22,107 nucleotides of DNA from Ophiothrix spiculata (GCA_000969725.1 JXSR01S015707.1), one strand, 5' to 3'. Counted from the stretch's first letter, positions 1-9,979 are shown. A program made the numbers and translations. The notes: a model not told the origin generated them from the letters alone.

Positions 1-317
1 GCCTAATACACTAGGAAGTGGGGGTGGAGGTACATCAGGAAGATCAGGGGGTTGATACCTTCATATAAGAGTGGGAAAGATGAGTATATAGGGACTCTAT
101 GGAGGAGGTTCAGCATATGGATCATTAGTCACGCCTAATACACTAGGAAGTGGAGGTGGTGGTACATCAGGAGGATCAGGGGGTGAATACCTTCATATAA
201 GAGTAGGAAAGGTGAGTATATAGGGACTCTATGGAGGAGGTTCAGCATATGGATCATTAGTTATGCCTAATACACTAGGAAGTGGGGACAGAAGTACATC
301 AGGATGATCAGGGGGTC
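1..317 (+). repeat. 132-bp tandem array of a glycine-rich exon (three copies, first and last incomplete)
   Basis: The phrase gcctaatacactagg recurs at 1, 133 and 265, an exact 132-bp period. Each unit is 120 nt of Gly-rich coding-like sequence plus a 12-nt linker (gtgagtatatag in copy 2; the donor is mutated to gatgag in copy 1). The copies are nearly identical, so the duplication is young. Copy 1 has a TGA in the Gly-rich frame and copy 3 has a TGA and breaks off near 317. Only copy 2 (92-211) is fully open. The array may extend upstream of the window. Confidence 0.85.
92..211 (+). CDS. Possible 5' exon: glycine-rich segment, 40 codons
   Basis: This is the intact copy of the 132-bp array. 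It reads G-L-Y-G-G-G-S-A-Y-G-S..., then a Gly/Ser-rich loop (SGGGGTSGGSGG) and ends HIRVGK. It is followed at 212 by a good donor (GTGAGT) in phase 0, which is the phase needed to join the exon at 3179 (TLVCNGRISANG...). The joined protein has the alternating Gly-loop and short-strand pattern seen in the rest of the Gly-rich region, so the family resemblance is strong. The doubt is the acceptor: the AG at 90-91 is preceded by gatgagtatat, with no pyrimidine tract, because it lies at a tandem-duplication joint. The copy may be a pseudo-exon, with the real one lying upstream of the window. Confidence 0.4.
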
Positions 318-674
318 AACTCAACAGGCCATCAAATAGCCAGAACCACCTGTTATGGCTGGCTGGTTGCAAGTGTTCTGAACAATGGCCCCCACCTACA
401 TCTAAAATAGAAAATTCTTTCCATTATTCTGTCTTTCACACCACGGAGGCGTCCCTCCCTTGAATTTAATGCATATGCACTATTGGGATTAGCCTGGCTT
501 TCAGCCGAATGTTATAAATAAATAAATAAATAAATAAAGAATAAATAAATATATATTATGGGACCCATTTGATGGTGTAATTTGTAGGATCAAACACCCT
601 TGAGTTATATTGTAACTCAAACCAGGAAAGTCCTGCTCGGACACAATTGTATGCTTTTTAGTACTGATTATTAT
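318..674. other. Non-coding stretch with an (AATA)n microsatellite
   Basis: An AATA-type microsatellite runs from about 516 to 551. Around 342-380 there is a weak resemblance (gccagaacc...tgtt.tgg) to the interior of the 132-bp MITE family found at 12758 and 21799, possibly a truncated relative. CTGAT at 664-668 resembles an intron branch point; it matters for the transposon next to it. No gene is seen. Confidence 0.5.
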
Positions 675-1095
675 CGTCACCCTAATAAAATAATGGCCTA
701 TATGATAAAATGTACTTTTGAGAAAATCAAGTTAAACGATCTGGTTTTGTTGGTTTATTGATTTCATTGATCATTTTTTGGATAAAAACTTCATGATACA
801 AAGCAACTGTCATGGCTATGTTGACGTGTACTAATAGGTATTACGCAACCACCAAACATCACTTAGGCCATTTTATAATGTTAGATAGGCCAAAATTTGT
901 GTAAGATAGGCCATTATTATGTCAAGTTGTTAGATAGGCCATTTTACAAGGACTGCGATTTAGGCAGTAATAAGGAACGCATATTGTAACTGATCGCTAA
1001 TAAGATTTTGGCCTATCTGATTCTGATAGAAAATTTAATTAAATCAGTCGAAACCTTCTGTCAAAATACATGTTTACAGTCAGACAAACTTGTAC

Positions 1096-1805
1096 GAGGG
1101 GAGGGGACGGGGGTACTCAAATTTTATTTTGGTAGGGGACAGTGCAGGCATAAGATAATGTTGCAGGCATAGTAGTAATGTAAGAGCAGGGGTATGGTGT
1201 ACATGTATATTTCGTTTTGATGTTTTTGATGATTAAAGGGTGAAACAGGTGACATCGTTTGGGGGGTACTAAAACAGTCATTTTCAAGAAATAGGGTACA
1301 TTCCTGTAAAATCCCTATTGATGGTATGGAAATGGAGAAAAGGGCATATTTTGGCACACAAAAATCATCTTTTAGGGGAGGAACTATGATCATGCTCGAG
1401 GGGGAGGGGGTACTCAAAAAATTTATGGGTATGTGCTGCGTGCGATATCCAACATAGGGTCTTGCACAACTGATATTTGGTCAAAAAGAAGCCAAGGGGG
1501 GGGGGTTCACATAAGTATAATGCTTCAGGCATAGCGCAACCACATGATTTTTCAAAACACCCCAAGGGTTTTTTCTTAAGCTAAAATATGTCCCTTTCCC
1601 GTATGCGTACCCTAAATGGGGATTTACCATTACCGTTTTAACCCTATAGGGTTTGAAAAAGTACCCTATTTCTTTAAATAGCAGCTTTTGATACCCTAAA
1701 CGGAGTCACCTGATTCAACCTTCTGCCTTCAAAAACTACCCTAATTCATCCTTTTTCTTGATGCCTGCAGCATTATATTTGAATGCCCCCCTGGGTGAGA
1801 GGGAA
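1096..1805. repeat. Imperfect foldback element nested in the 675-3149 transposon
   Basis: A segment near 1242-1310 (caggtgacatcgtttgggg ... aagaaatagggtac) pairs with the reverse complement of about 1663-1722, which also reads aaagaaatagggtac and caggtgactccgttt. Weaker pairing extends outward to the cag-gcat motifs near 1145-1170 and 1760-1775. The middle is G-rich (1400-1420, 1496-1506) and low in complexity. No coding capacity is visible; the overlapping frames are by-products of the biased composition. Confidence 0.6.
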
Positions 1806-2319
1806 ATTCCGAAGAAGTATTCTTTGTATGGTGTTGTAATCAATAATTACATTATCTGACAAAGGTCAGGAAATAAAATGATTTTGGGAATTTAGGGAAT
1901 GGGCAATACCTTTAAGAGAGGCTATACTATACATTTTGATGCAGTCAATGAATTGTTTTTTAAATCTGGCGCTAATTTAAAGATGATCGCGGTGTTTATT
2001 CAAGAGGGCAGTGTAACAGAATTTGTTGGTCAGTGGCGGGAAGATTTTGACAAAACGCGCGTGTGGTATCTAAGCGTAACATTTGCGCCTAATACGCAAA
2101 ACGCAACGCGCGCACTAGCTTTTTACGCATTGTCTTCCCGGTAAGCGCAGAAAATAGCGCGAAATAGTAACGAGTTGCTACGAATGCTCCGGAGCCAACG
2201 GACTTTCAGTGATAAAACTTTTTATGTGTGTTTTCCTATACTACAAAATGCTGATTTTTCACTTATTTGCTACAAGTAGAATTTTTTAATATTTGGCTGG
2301 TTAATTGAGAATGTTAAGT

Positions 2320-2605
2320 GGATGTCAAATCGAGAAAAAAAGTATGGGGTCACCGACTGTTTTAAAAAGATAGCGTGAGATGAAATTACATGGGGTAAAA
2401 TCTAAAAAACAATTTTCATCATCGGAAAATGTCAAAATTCGGTTGTATAACATTGAACAGATAAAAAAAGTTAATTACACCAAGTAATCTAACGCTTGAT
2501 TTTCAAGTTATCGTTCATTAAAAGAAAAATGACGTCATCATATATGACGTCATAGCGCGCTTAAATGTTCGGTGACCCCCATTTTTTATTGCTGAATTTT
2601 GAAAT
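2320..2605. repeat. Second nested foldback with paired TGACGTCA palindromes
   Basis: atggggtcaccga (2344-2356) is the inverse of tcggtgaccccca (2569-2581), and the flanking A/T-rich parts also pair loosely (tcaaat...aaaaaa against tttttt...attttga). Inside are two TGACGTCA palindromes at 2530-2537 and 2545-2552, 15 bp apart. TGACGTCA is the classical CRE/ATF site, but in a transposon foldback it may mean nothing for regulation. Confidence 0.55.
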
Positions 2606-3178
2606 TTAGACTCTTATCTATAAACTGACAAAAAATAAAAAAAAATCTACTCGTAGGAACTTATCACCGCAATCGTCTTTAAAATGATCAATCCCTCACC
2701 GATATCGCCAACCTTTAGCACATTAAGTATCATGTTATCCTGCTATTATTTCCATTGTGTTGGGAATGCGAGTCTTCATTATACACTACATACGATTAAA
2801 GATAATCACTTATAACGGAAATTGGACAAAAGAATTGCTATTTGACTGACCTTTTTCCATTGTGATTGTCTACTGAACTGAACCTATTATATTTATTGGT
2901 TGAATGGATCCATGAAAATGGCCTATCTACCGAGTGATGTTACTTGGGCCAAATTATGATAAAATGGCCCATCTCACAAGTGTTAGATAGGCCATTTTCA
3001 TTTTGGTTTAGTAGGAGATTTTTAAGGTCACATTTAAAAAAAATAATGCTCACAGTTTGTGCTTCTTAGTCTAAGGAACTTATTTTTTCAAAAATCTCAA
3101 TTTCGCCATTTTGTTAGTTAGGCCATTATTTTCAAGTATTAGGGTGACGTTATGCTTGTATAATATGCATTTTGTTAG

Positions 3179-3338
3179 ACATTGGTGTGCAATGGCCGGA
3201 TATCAGCCAATGGTTTACCAGGCTCCAGTATTACTGCATCTGGTGGTGGCAGTGGAGGTAGTGTTGTCATAGAAACGGGGCTTCTGACTGGCCATGGAAA
3301 CATCCAATCACATGGAGGAGCTAGCTTACATTTAAATA
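3179..3338 (+). CDS. Exon: glycine-rich repeat segment
   Basis: The frame reads TLVCNGRISANG, then a Gly/Ser loop (ASGGGSGGS), VVIETGLLTGHG and IQSHGG. This alternation of short hydrophobic strands and Gly loops, with 'dGtIsanG'-like turns, is typical of parallel-beta extracellular repeats and matches the later Gly-rich region at 6100-6600. The acceptor is tttgttag ending at 3178 (phase 0) and the donor is GTAAGG at 3339 (phase 1); the split Ser codon is completed by the next exon. Residues 1-53 of the joined model. The transposon right end lies only 29 nt upstream of this exon. Confidence 0.82.
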
Positions 3339-4259
3339 GTAAGGCTTGTTTTACTTAGTATATACCACGTCATAGAGATAAGTAGGTGCTGGAGCACAAT
3401 TAGGCCACAACTTTGATTTTCCAAGATGGCGACCGTAATAATAATAATAAGGTACATTTATGCATCGCACAAATCCACCCAAGAGCACTCATGGCTCTGA
3501 GCTCAACAAACATACAAAAGCAACATGAAATAACAATGCATCTAGAAATCTAATTATATACAAAAAATAACATTACACATAATTTTGACCATAAGCAGTG
3601 TTCATAAGGTGGGTTTTGAGCATGGATTTGAATGAAGCAAGAGAAGAACATGAATGGATCTGAGGAGGCAATGAGTTCCACAAATGGGGGGAAGGGGGGT
3701 TGGGGGCAGATACAGAAAAAGCCCTGTGATTTCAACACTTGTGACAAATATTTTACAATAATCTTGAGGTGAACAATCAAGCCTACATTCACAATTTTGG
3801 AAAATCTAGGCTGGCTGCAGAAAGTTTTGGCCTTATTGTGCTCTAATGCTTAACATCACTGATTTCTGGCTAATTGTAGACCTGTCAGTTGTGCTTACCA
3901 TAGAGGTAGTTTGTGGATAAGTTTGATCATGGTTTATTACACAGCTTCACATGAGCCAGTCAGGATTAGATTGATAATAGTGTTTCAGTAATGATATGCA
4001 ACCCACAGCAAATCACTTGGCTTTTGTCACTTGGGTCAGTAGATCTACAATACCAATAAATAAGCCTAAAATCCAATTTCCCATGACACAGTTGGGGTAT
4101 GTTGGAAAGTCAGCTTTGTGAAGTATAAATATGACAAAATCTGAAAACTATTAAAATTTGTTAAACATTCATGACAGTTTTGTATTTCCACCATACACGT
4201 GTGGAAATTTCTTTCAAAAAAACATTTCATAAGTTCTAAATCAAAATTGCTTTCAACAG
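3339..4259. other. Intron holding a truncated LINE end
   Basis: This 921-nt phase-1 intron has donor GTAAGG and acceptor tttcaacag. The LINE remnant fills about 3437-3790. In 3791-4259 I see only unique A/T-rich sequence, ending in a modest pyrimidine stretch before the acceptor. Confidence 0.8.
3437..3790 (-). mobile_element. 5'-truncated non-LTR retrotransposon (LINE) 3' end
   Basis: On the minus strand, 3722 down to 3589 reads in one frame AFSVSAPN...HLWNSLPPQI, then SLASFKSMLKTHL. This is the well-known C-terminal signature of reverse transcriptases of the CR1/L2-type LINEs (sapxLWNSLP...SxxSFKsxLKthL). Downstream on that strand is a short non-coding end (gagccatgagtgctcttgg) and a (TTA)n tail at about 3437-3451. 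The rest of the element is absent, as is usual for truncated insertions. The end resembles the tail of the SINE at 20263-20593. Confidence 0.75.
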
Positions 4260-4546
4260 GCACTGGTGGCAGTGGAGGTCGTATAGCTATACTTATATCC
4301 CAGCCAGATATCTTTAGAGGAATTGTCCAAGCATATGGAGGTTCTGGTTCTGACCATGGAGGTCCTGGTACAGTGTATAGAAGAGTCATGCTGGGAGATG
4401 AATTGGAGCATTATTTGGAGGTTGACAATCTCAATCGAGCAGGAGACAAAGTGTGTGACAGACCAGTAGCTGTTGCTATGGAAGATGTGGAAGAGATGGT
4501 GTTTACAGAAGTCAATTTGCTGCGGAGAGCCTGTTTGCAACTCCAG
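4260..4546 (+). CDS. Exon: end of first Gly-rich block and linker
   Basis: Acceptor tttcaacag and donor GTAAGC at 4547. The exon enters in phase 1 and leaves in phase 0. The protein opens GGSGGRIAILI, continues FRGIVQAYGGSG and PGTVYRR, then leaves the Gly-rich pattern for an acidic linker (ELEHYLEVDNL, AMEDVEEMVFTE) ending CLQLQ. Residues 54-149 of the joined model. The GGRIAI...AYGG...GPGTVY motif is a typical end-cap of this kind of Gly-rich extracellular repeat and recurs in the next exon at about 6515-6620 (GGRIRTF...AYGGIG). Confidence 0.88.
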
Positions 4547-5520
4547 GTAAGCTTGTAATATTTAAAGTTTACTTGCATTTATATAATAATACTTATAGCC
4601 ACATATTAAAACACTATATTAATTGAATATCACTACTACATTTAACCCTTTTGATATATTCAAGATTCAAGATTCATTATATTTTATTTCTGATAGTGGC
4701 TCATGGCCAAATTACAAGAAATATTAAATCATATTCAAAAAATCATATAAACATCAAAATTGCACATTTAAAATTATCATATTACATAATGCTATACTTA
4801 AAAATGATGAAAACATTAGAAACTTGCACTTCAAAAATTTGAAATTAAAACATAACTTGTACATGTATAATAAACAAGGCTAAAAATAACTTTCATGTGG
4901 GGCAAACAGTGTACCAGTCATCACCATATAATAAGGCTCTCAAATTAACCAAGGACATCAACGAATACATCCTTTATTAAAATACAAAAAATTGGGAAGG
5001 AAAAATAAGTAAAAGCAGAGAAAAAAAGAATGAGAGAAGGAGAAAAATGTACTGTTTAAAAGAGAATAAAATGAAGTAGAAATCCAGAACCTCTTAAATC
5101 TTGCACTACTGGCACTCCTTCAGGTTCAGTTATGCCCCTGAGTGACATCCTTGTTGTGAGGGTCAAATTTTCAATACCAGGTCCAGGATAGTGTATCTTG
5201 AGTCGATTGTTTCAAATCCTTACCTAAAAAAACATCTTCCAGTTGTATCTATTTTTGTGTCTTCCCATATGTCACAGTGACTCTAGTTCTGGACAGATAC
5301 CTTTGTTTTCATATTTCATTTTTTTCTCTTGTAACTCTGTCCACCATCAACTTTAGCATTTTCTTTTTATTATTAAAATGTATTACTTCTATTCTATTTG
5401 GTCTTTTAGAAATTTGAGGACTTTGTATTTAATTAATCTTATCATCTTTGCAATGGGATATTTGTTGTTTGCACTCTATAAATACTGTGCTATTGGAATT
5501 GTTCTATTATCTTGTTGCAG
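4547..5520. other. Intron, 974 nt, mostly featureless
   Basis: Phase-0 intron with donor GTAAGC and acceptor tatcttgttgcag. From 4660 to about 4880 the minus strand ends in a repeated tgaatct motif (plus strand caagattcaagattcat at 4662-4678) and looks like another retroelement tail, with low certainty. From 4890 to 5500 I see nothing but A/T-rich sequence. Confidence 0.7.
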
Positions 5521-8500
5521 CCTACTCCAACTGAATCCAGTCTAAAACTTGAGAGACTGACAGGTGATGGAAGTGGTAACATTGTGAGTTCTACCAATCA
5601 TGTCATCTCTATTGGATACAAGAAAACAAAGACAAATCCTAAAGCTAACATACACATAGAGCAAGGAGGTGTCTGCATAATATCCCCACATTCTACTATT
5701 ACATCAACACTATTTGCAAAAGGTGCCATATATGGGCTACAAACTATTAGGGTCAAAGGTCATATTCAGTTCTTCAAATCAGGATTTTCAGCATGTTTTA
5801 ATTGTTCTGAAAGTAGAGGGCAGAATGGAAATTTCTATTTTGATTCTCTGGCTGTACAAAATGGAGCTCGTGTTGAAATAATGGCAAGTAATAAAAGATA
5901 TGCAAATGATGATGCTGTAAAATTGGTCCTACGTGACAGGGTGGATGTTGACCATGGTGGACTGCTACAAGTCGGGGATGCATTAGTGTTGTATACACAG
6001 GACATGAAAGTTGAAAAGTCTGGAATTATGCAAGCAATCGGAACTGGGTACTCTCAAAATACAGGACCTGGCAGGGGATTAACGTGCCACAATTCGCTGT
6101 ACAATGATAAGGATAAAGGGGGAGGTGGTGGAAGTTATGGTGGCAATGGTGGAATCTGCACAGCTGGAAAGTATGGATCTGGTTGTTTGCCAAATCAAGC
6201 TGGAAGTGGAGGAGGCTTCTGTAGTCATGTAGGAGAAGGAGGTGCTGGAGGTGGTGCGATCAAAGTTGTGTCTTCAAGGATACTAGTTATGGAAGGAACT
6301 ATATCAACTTCTGGTGTGAACGGTTCAGGTAGTGCAGAAAGTGCTGCAGGCGGAGGCAGTGGAGGCGCCATATGGCTAGATGGGTTATACTTTGAAGGAT
6401 GGGGTTATGCAAAAAGTCATGGTGGCAATGCAACTTCTCCACATTCTTACTGTTGTAGTTTTGATATTTATGACAGATGCATTGACGTGTGTAATCACTA
6501 TGGAGGAGGTGGTGGAGGAGGGCGTATAAGAACATTCTCACCAAATGATCCACATGTAATTTTCACAGGAAGAAGAAAGGCATATGGGGGTATAGGATCA
6601 CTAAGTTATCAGAATGGAGAAAAGGGTAGCTTGTGTGTGTCTGGCAGTGATTGTAGTGGTCATGGGGAATGGAATGACCTCAGTAAGACTTGCCAATGTG
6701 ACAATGGTTTTGTTGGAGCTAATTGTCAAGTATCATGTGATCCAGAGATTTTATGTAATAACAATGGTGTATGCTCAGAGCATGGGAGCTGTATTTGTCA
6801 TGAAGGCTATGTGGGATACCGATGTGAATATACATGTGATCCAATTTCATCATGTAATGGCAATGGAATTTGCTCACTTCGTGGAGAATGTCTTTGTGAT
6901 GACTGTTACCATGGAGATGACTGCTCTTTGATGTGCAGTGGTAATGGACAATGTATAGGAGGACTTTGTCAATGTGATTCATGTCATCTTGGTGAATATT
7001 GCCACTCAGAATGCAACCATCATGGAACATGTCAGAATGGGACATGTGAGTGTGAGGAAAGCTGGAGAGGAGAGAAGTGCACAATTGCTGGATGTCCTGG
7101 TACTGATCAAGACTGTTCTGGTAATGGTATTTGTAATGCTGCATTACATGAATGCTACTGTGAACCTGGATGGCAAGGATTGGATTGTGCTACACCAGAT
7201 TGTCCTGGAGAACCAAACTGTTATGAAAGAGGTTCCTGTAATGCTACTGTATCCCCACCTCAATGTCAGAATTGTGAAGCTGGTTGGATGGGACCTGACT
7301 GTAATGAGACTTGCTTACATGGTATACAACAACCAATGGATAGTGGCATTTGTATGTGTGATCCTTGCTGGACATCAAAAGGCTGTAATGTACAATGCTC
7401 TGCTCATGGACATTGTAGCCCTGATAACAGCTGTGCATGTGATCCACTGCAAGGCTGGAGAGGAGAACTGTGTGAGATCCCAGGATGTCCTGGAATTGGT
7501 GAAGATTGTTCTGGACATGGTGATTGTAATAGTGCCCTTCATGAGTGCACTTGTTACCCAGCTTGGACTGGTGTAGGTTGTCATATACCAGATTGCCCTG
7601 GAGAGCCTGACTGCAATGATCAGGGCTTCTGCAATGGGACATTAGATGAACCTACATGTCAGAATTGCTCTAGAGGCTGGATGGGTTCTGGGTGTGAAGA
7701 ACCATGTGTTAATGGTATTCAGACTCCCATGGATAGTGGATATTGTAACTGTACACCTGGCTGGGCTGGAGTTGGATGTGATGTCGAGTGCTCTGGTCAT
7801 GGCAAGATTATTGATGATAAATGTGAATGTGACTATGATACAGGATGGAAAGGAGAGCTATGTGATGTACCAGGATGCCCAGGACTCTTTGATTTAGACT
7901 GTTCTGGTAGAGGTGCATGTGATAGTGCATTACATAAATGTGTTTGCAATGAAGGCTGGCAGGGGTTAGGATGTGAAGATCCTGATTGCCCAGGGAACCC
8001 AGATTGTGCAGGGAGAGGTGTTTGTAATGGGACATTTGATCCACCAAGTTGTGTCAACTGCAACGTAGGATGGATGGGACCTGCTTGTGAAGATCCATGT
8101 ATGCATGGATTCCAAGATCCAATGGATAGTGGGTTCTGTAATTGCAGCGCTGGTTGGACTGGTGTTGGATGTGATGCTGAGTGTTCTTTACATGGATCTA
8201 TTGTCAATGATACTTGTTGGTGTGATGTAGGCTGGAGAGGAGTTCTCTGTGATATCCCTGGATGTCCTGGAGACTTTGGACTTGATTGCAGTGGGCATGG
8301 AGAGTGCAATGCTGCTATCCATGAGTGTACTTGTAACAGCGGTTGGACAGGAGATGGATGTGAGATTCCTGATTGCCCGGGGAGTCCAAATTGCTTTGAT
8401 AGAGGGTACTGTAATGTGACCATTGACCCTCCACAGTGTACCAACTGTTACGTAGGCTGGATGGGTGATGATTGTAATTCTCCATGTACACATGGAAGAC

Positions 8501-9184
8501 AGATTCCAATGGATAGCGGCAACTGTGAATGCTCTCCATGTTACTCAGGCAAAGGGTGCAACAGTGAATGCTCCGCTAATGGCATATGTAACAACAACAA
8601 ATGCGTATGCAATCCTGGTTGGTCGGGTGATGTCTGTGACATTCCAGGTTGCCCTGGTATAGAAACAGATTGTAGTGGACATGGAGATTGCAATGCTGCT
8701 CTTCACAAATGCTACTGCAATCCTGGATGGACAGGTGATGGGTGTGAGATCCCTGACTGCCCAGGTGAACCAGATTGCAATTACAGAGGATTCTGTAATG
8801 GGACTGACAGATCAACCCCTGTATGTACTGATTGCATCAAAGACTGGATGGGACCTGCTTGCAATGACCCATGTGTTCATGGTAGACAAGATCCACCAGA
8901 TAGTGGGTTCTGTAAATGTGATCCATGTTATACAGGAAATGGATGTAACAGCTTATGCTCAGGAAAAGGCAAATGTGATTCTAATGGGAACTGTATTTGT
9001 AAAAGTAACCCTAAGGAAGGTTTCCGTGGTTACAAGTGTGAGATTCGTGGCTGCCCTGGGAAGGATGGTGCCTGTAATGAGAGAGGCACATGTAACTCAG
9101 TCACACAGCAATGTACCTGTTATCCTGGATGGGCTGGCTATGATTGCAGTAGACCTGACTGTCCTGGAGATCCAAGTTGCTCTG
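5521..9184 (+). CDS. Giant exon: second Gly-rich block, five EGF modules, compound units 1 to 6 (part)
   Basis: This exon holds 3,664 nt and 1,221 codons without a stop. The acceptor is cttgttgcag at 5520 and the donor GTAAGT at 9185 (phase 1). Codons 1-200 are mixed beta-rich sequence. About 200-375 is Gly-rich (KGGGGGSYGGNGG, GEGGAGGGAIKV, GGGSGGAIW, YGGGGGGGRI). From about 6640 come five simple EGF modules, then compound units at 7090, 7483, 7873, 8260, 8647 and 9049. Each unit runs CPG-x-DCSGHG-x-CN, HEC-x-C-x-PGW-x-G-x-GCEIPD, CPGEPDC-x-RG-x-CNGT, GWMGP, HG-x-Q-x-PMDSG, CSGHG. Units 1, 4 and 5 carry the extra-Cys DPCY/SPCY form at the PMDSG-C-x-C step; units 2 and 3 carry GWxGVGC instead, suggesting a recent neighbour duplication. 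Many N-x-S/T sites. Upstream in-frame TTG codons lie in the intron and are not starts. Residues 150-1370. Confidence 0.93.
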
Positions 9185-9979
9185 GTAAGTTAAACATAAT
9201 TTTAATCTAATTTAAATGAATAATGTTACATCATTAAAGTGGAGTTTACTGCAATTGATCCAAATCATCTGTTTCAGGGGAGAAATGTAAATGAAGCCCC
9301 TTACACTAAAAGTCTTCTGCCCATCCTTCCATATATAAGTGAAGGAAAAGAACTTAAATATGAAAACCAGAGGAACCATTTCAAAATGGCAGCCAAAAAA
9401 TGATTTGTTTTGTTTTATTAAATTTTAAAAAAATGAAAACTCATTACATTGAGTTGTTTCCCATACGTATGGTTAACCTCCATTCAGTATTTACAATTTT
9501 GTGTGTAAGAGCTCCTTTTTACTAGCTTTAATTACTTCAAAAATCAGCATCTGTTTGTTATATCAATATCAAATGTCCTCTGAATTTGCCAGTGAAGTGA
9601 ATATTTTACCATGGTTACATGTCACAATTTGTTCTCACTTGGTCAAGTTTGGATTCTGATTATTTCGATCAAGATTTAATTTTTAATAAGAATGAACTAG
9701 TAACAAGGTTTAGGACATCACTTTTGTCAGCAAATTGTTTAGTATTGTTCAACTTGTTCACAGATAAAGCATTCAAAACATTTATTATACAACAAGATGG
9801 GGTCATGAGAACTCAGGCCTTGTATAACAAATAAATAGATACAGGGAGTTTCCCCAAGTTTCGTACGAGCTACTAAGAGACAATTAGCATTTGGTTCCTT
9901 GTTTCAAGTACTATCAACTTCTTCTGTGATTAGACCAAAGGGCCTTTAACGTGGGCGCTTTAAAGGGTGCCATAACGTT
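9185..9979. other. Start of the 2,592-nt intron 9185-11776; featureless part
   Basis: After the donor GTAAGT the sequence is A/T-rich with no repeat structure that I can support. An open frame of 71 codons (9619-9834) has no recognisable motif and no splice logic. The rest of the intron carries the elements listed next. Confidence 0.6.

Larger units (their letters stand above)
675..3149. mobile_element. 2,475-bp DNA transposon with terminal inverted repeats and TTAT target duplication
   Basis: The left end starts CGTCACCCTAAT and the right end finishes ATTAGGGTGACG. After a small gap the pairing resumes with AAATAATGGCCTA on each side. Both ends are flanked directly by TTAT (671-674 and 3150-3153), a 4-bp target duplication. 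Subterminal zones carry about eleven copies of a TAGGCCAT-type motif in both orientations (near 697, 866, 885, 908, 934 and 1010 on the left; 2920, 2948, 2965, 2988 and 3120 on the right). I see no transposase reading frame. The longest internal frame (1899-2144, 81 codons) matches nothing I know. This looks like a non-autonomous element that has collected nested insertions. The superfamily is not assigned; a 4-bp duplication argues against Tc1/mariner and hAT. Confidence 0.8.

Noticed and set aside
212-223. gtgagtatatag as a 12-nt intron between tandem exon copies
   Set aside because: Far shorter than any spliceosomal intron. It is explained by the duplication joint.
1-317. CRISPR array
   Set aside because: The 132-bp units have no short repeat-spacer structure and are coding-like; the DNA is animal.
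1899-2144. 81-codon open frame inside the transposon
   Set aside because: No domain or transposase motif, and no comparable frame around it. Not supported as a gene.
5512-5520. TTG codons as the start of a 1,232-codon single-exon gene
   Set aside because: The TTG codons form part of the acceptor cttgttgcag, and the previous exon (4260-4546) ends in the matching phase. The reading frame is an internal exon.
6719-8815. Many long frames on the minus strand and in other plus frames across the giant exon
   Set aside because: They come from the repetitive Cys/Gly codon pattern read in the wrong frame (H/M/C-rich protein). The exon frame alone has the conserved EGF spacing and correct splice junctions.
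9619-9834. 71-codon open frame in the long intron
   Set aside because: No motif, no splice sites that fit the gene, and no sign of selection that can be seen by eye.
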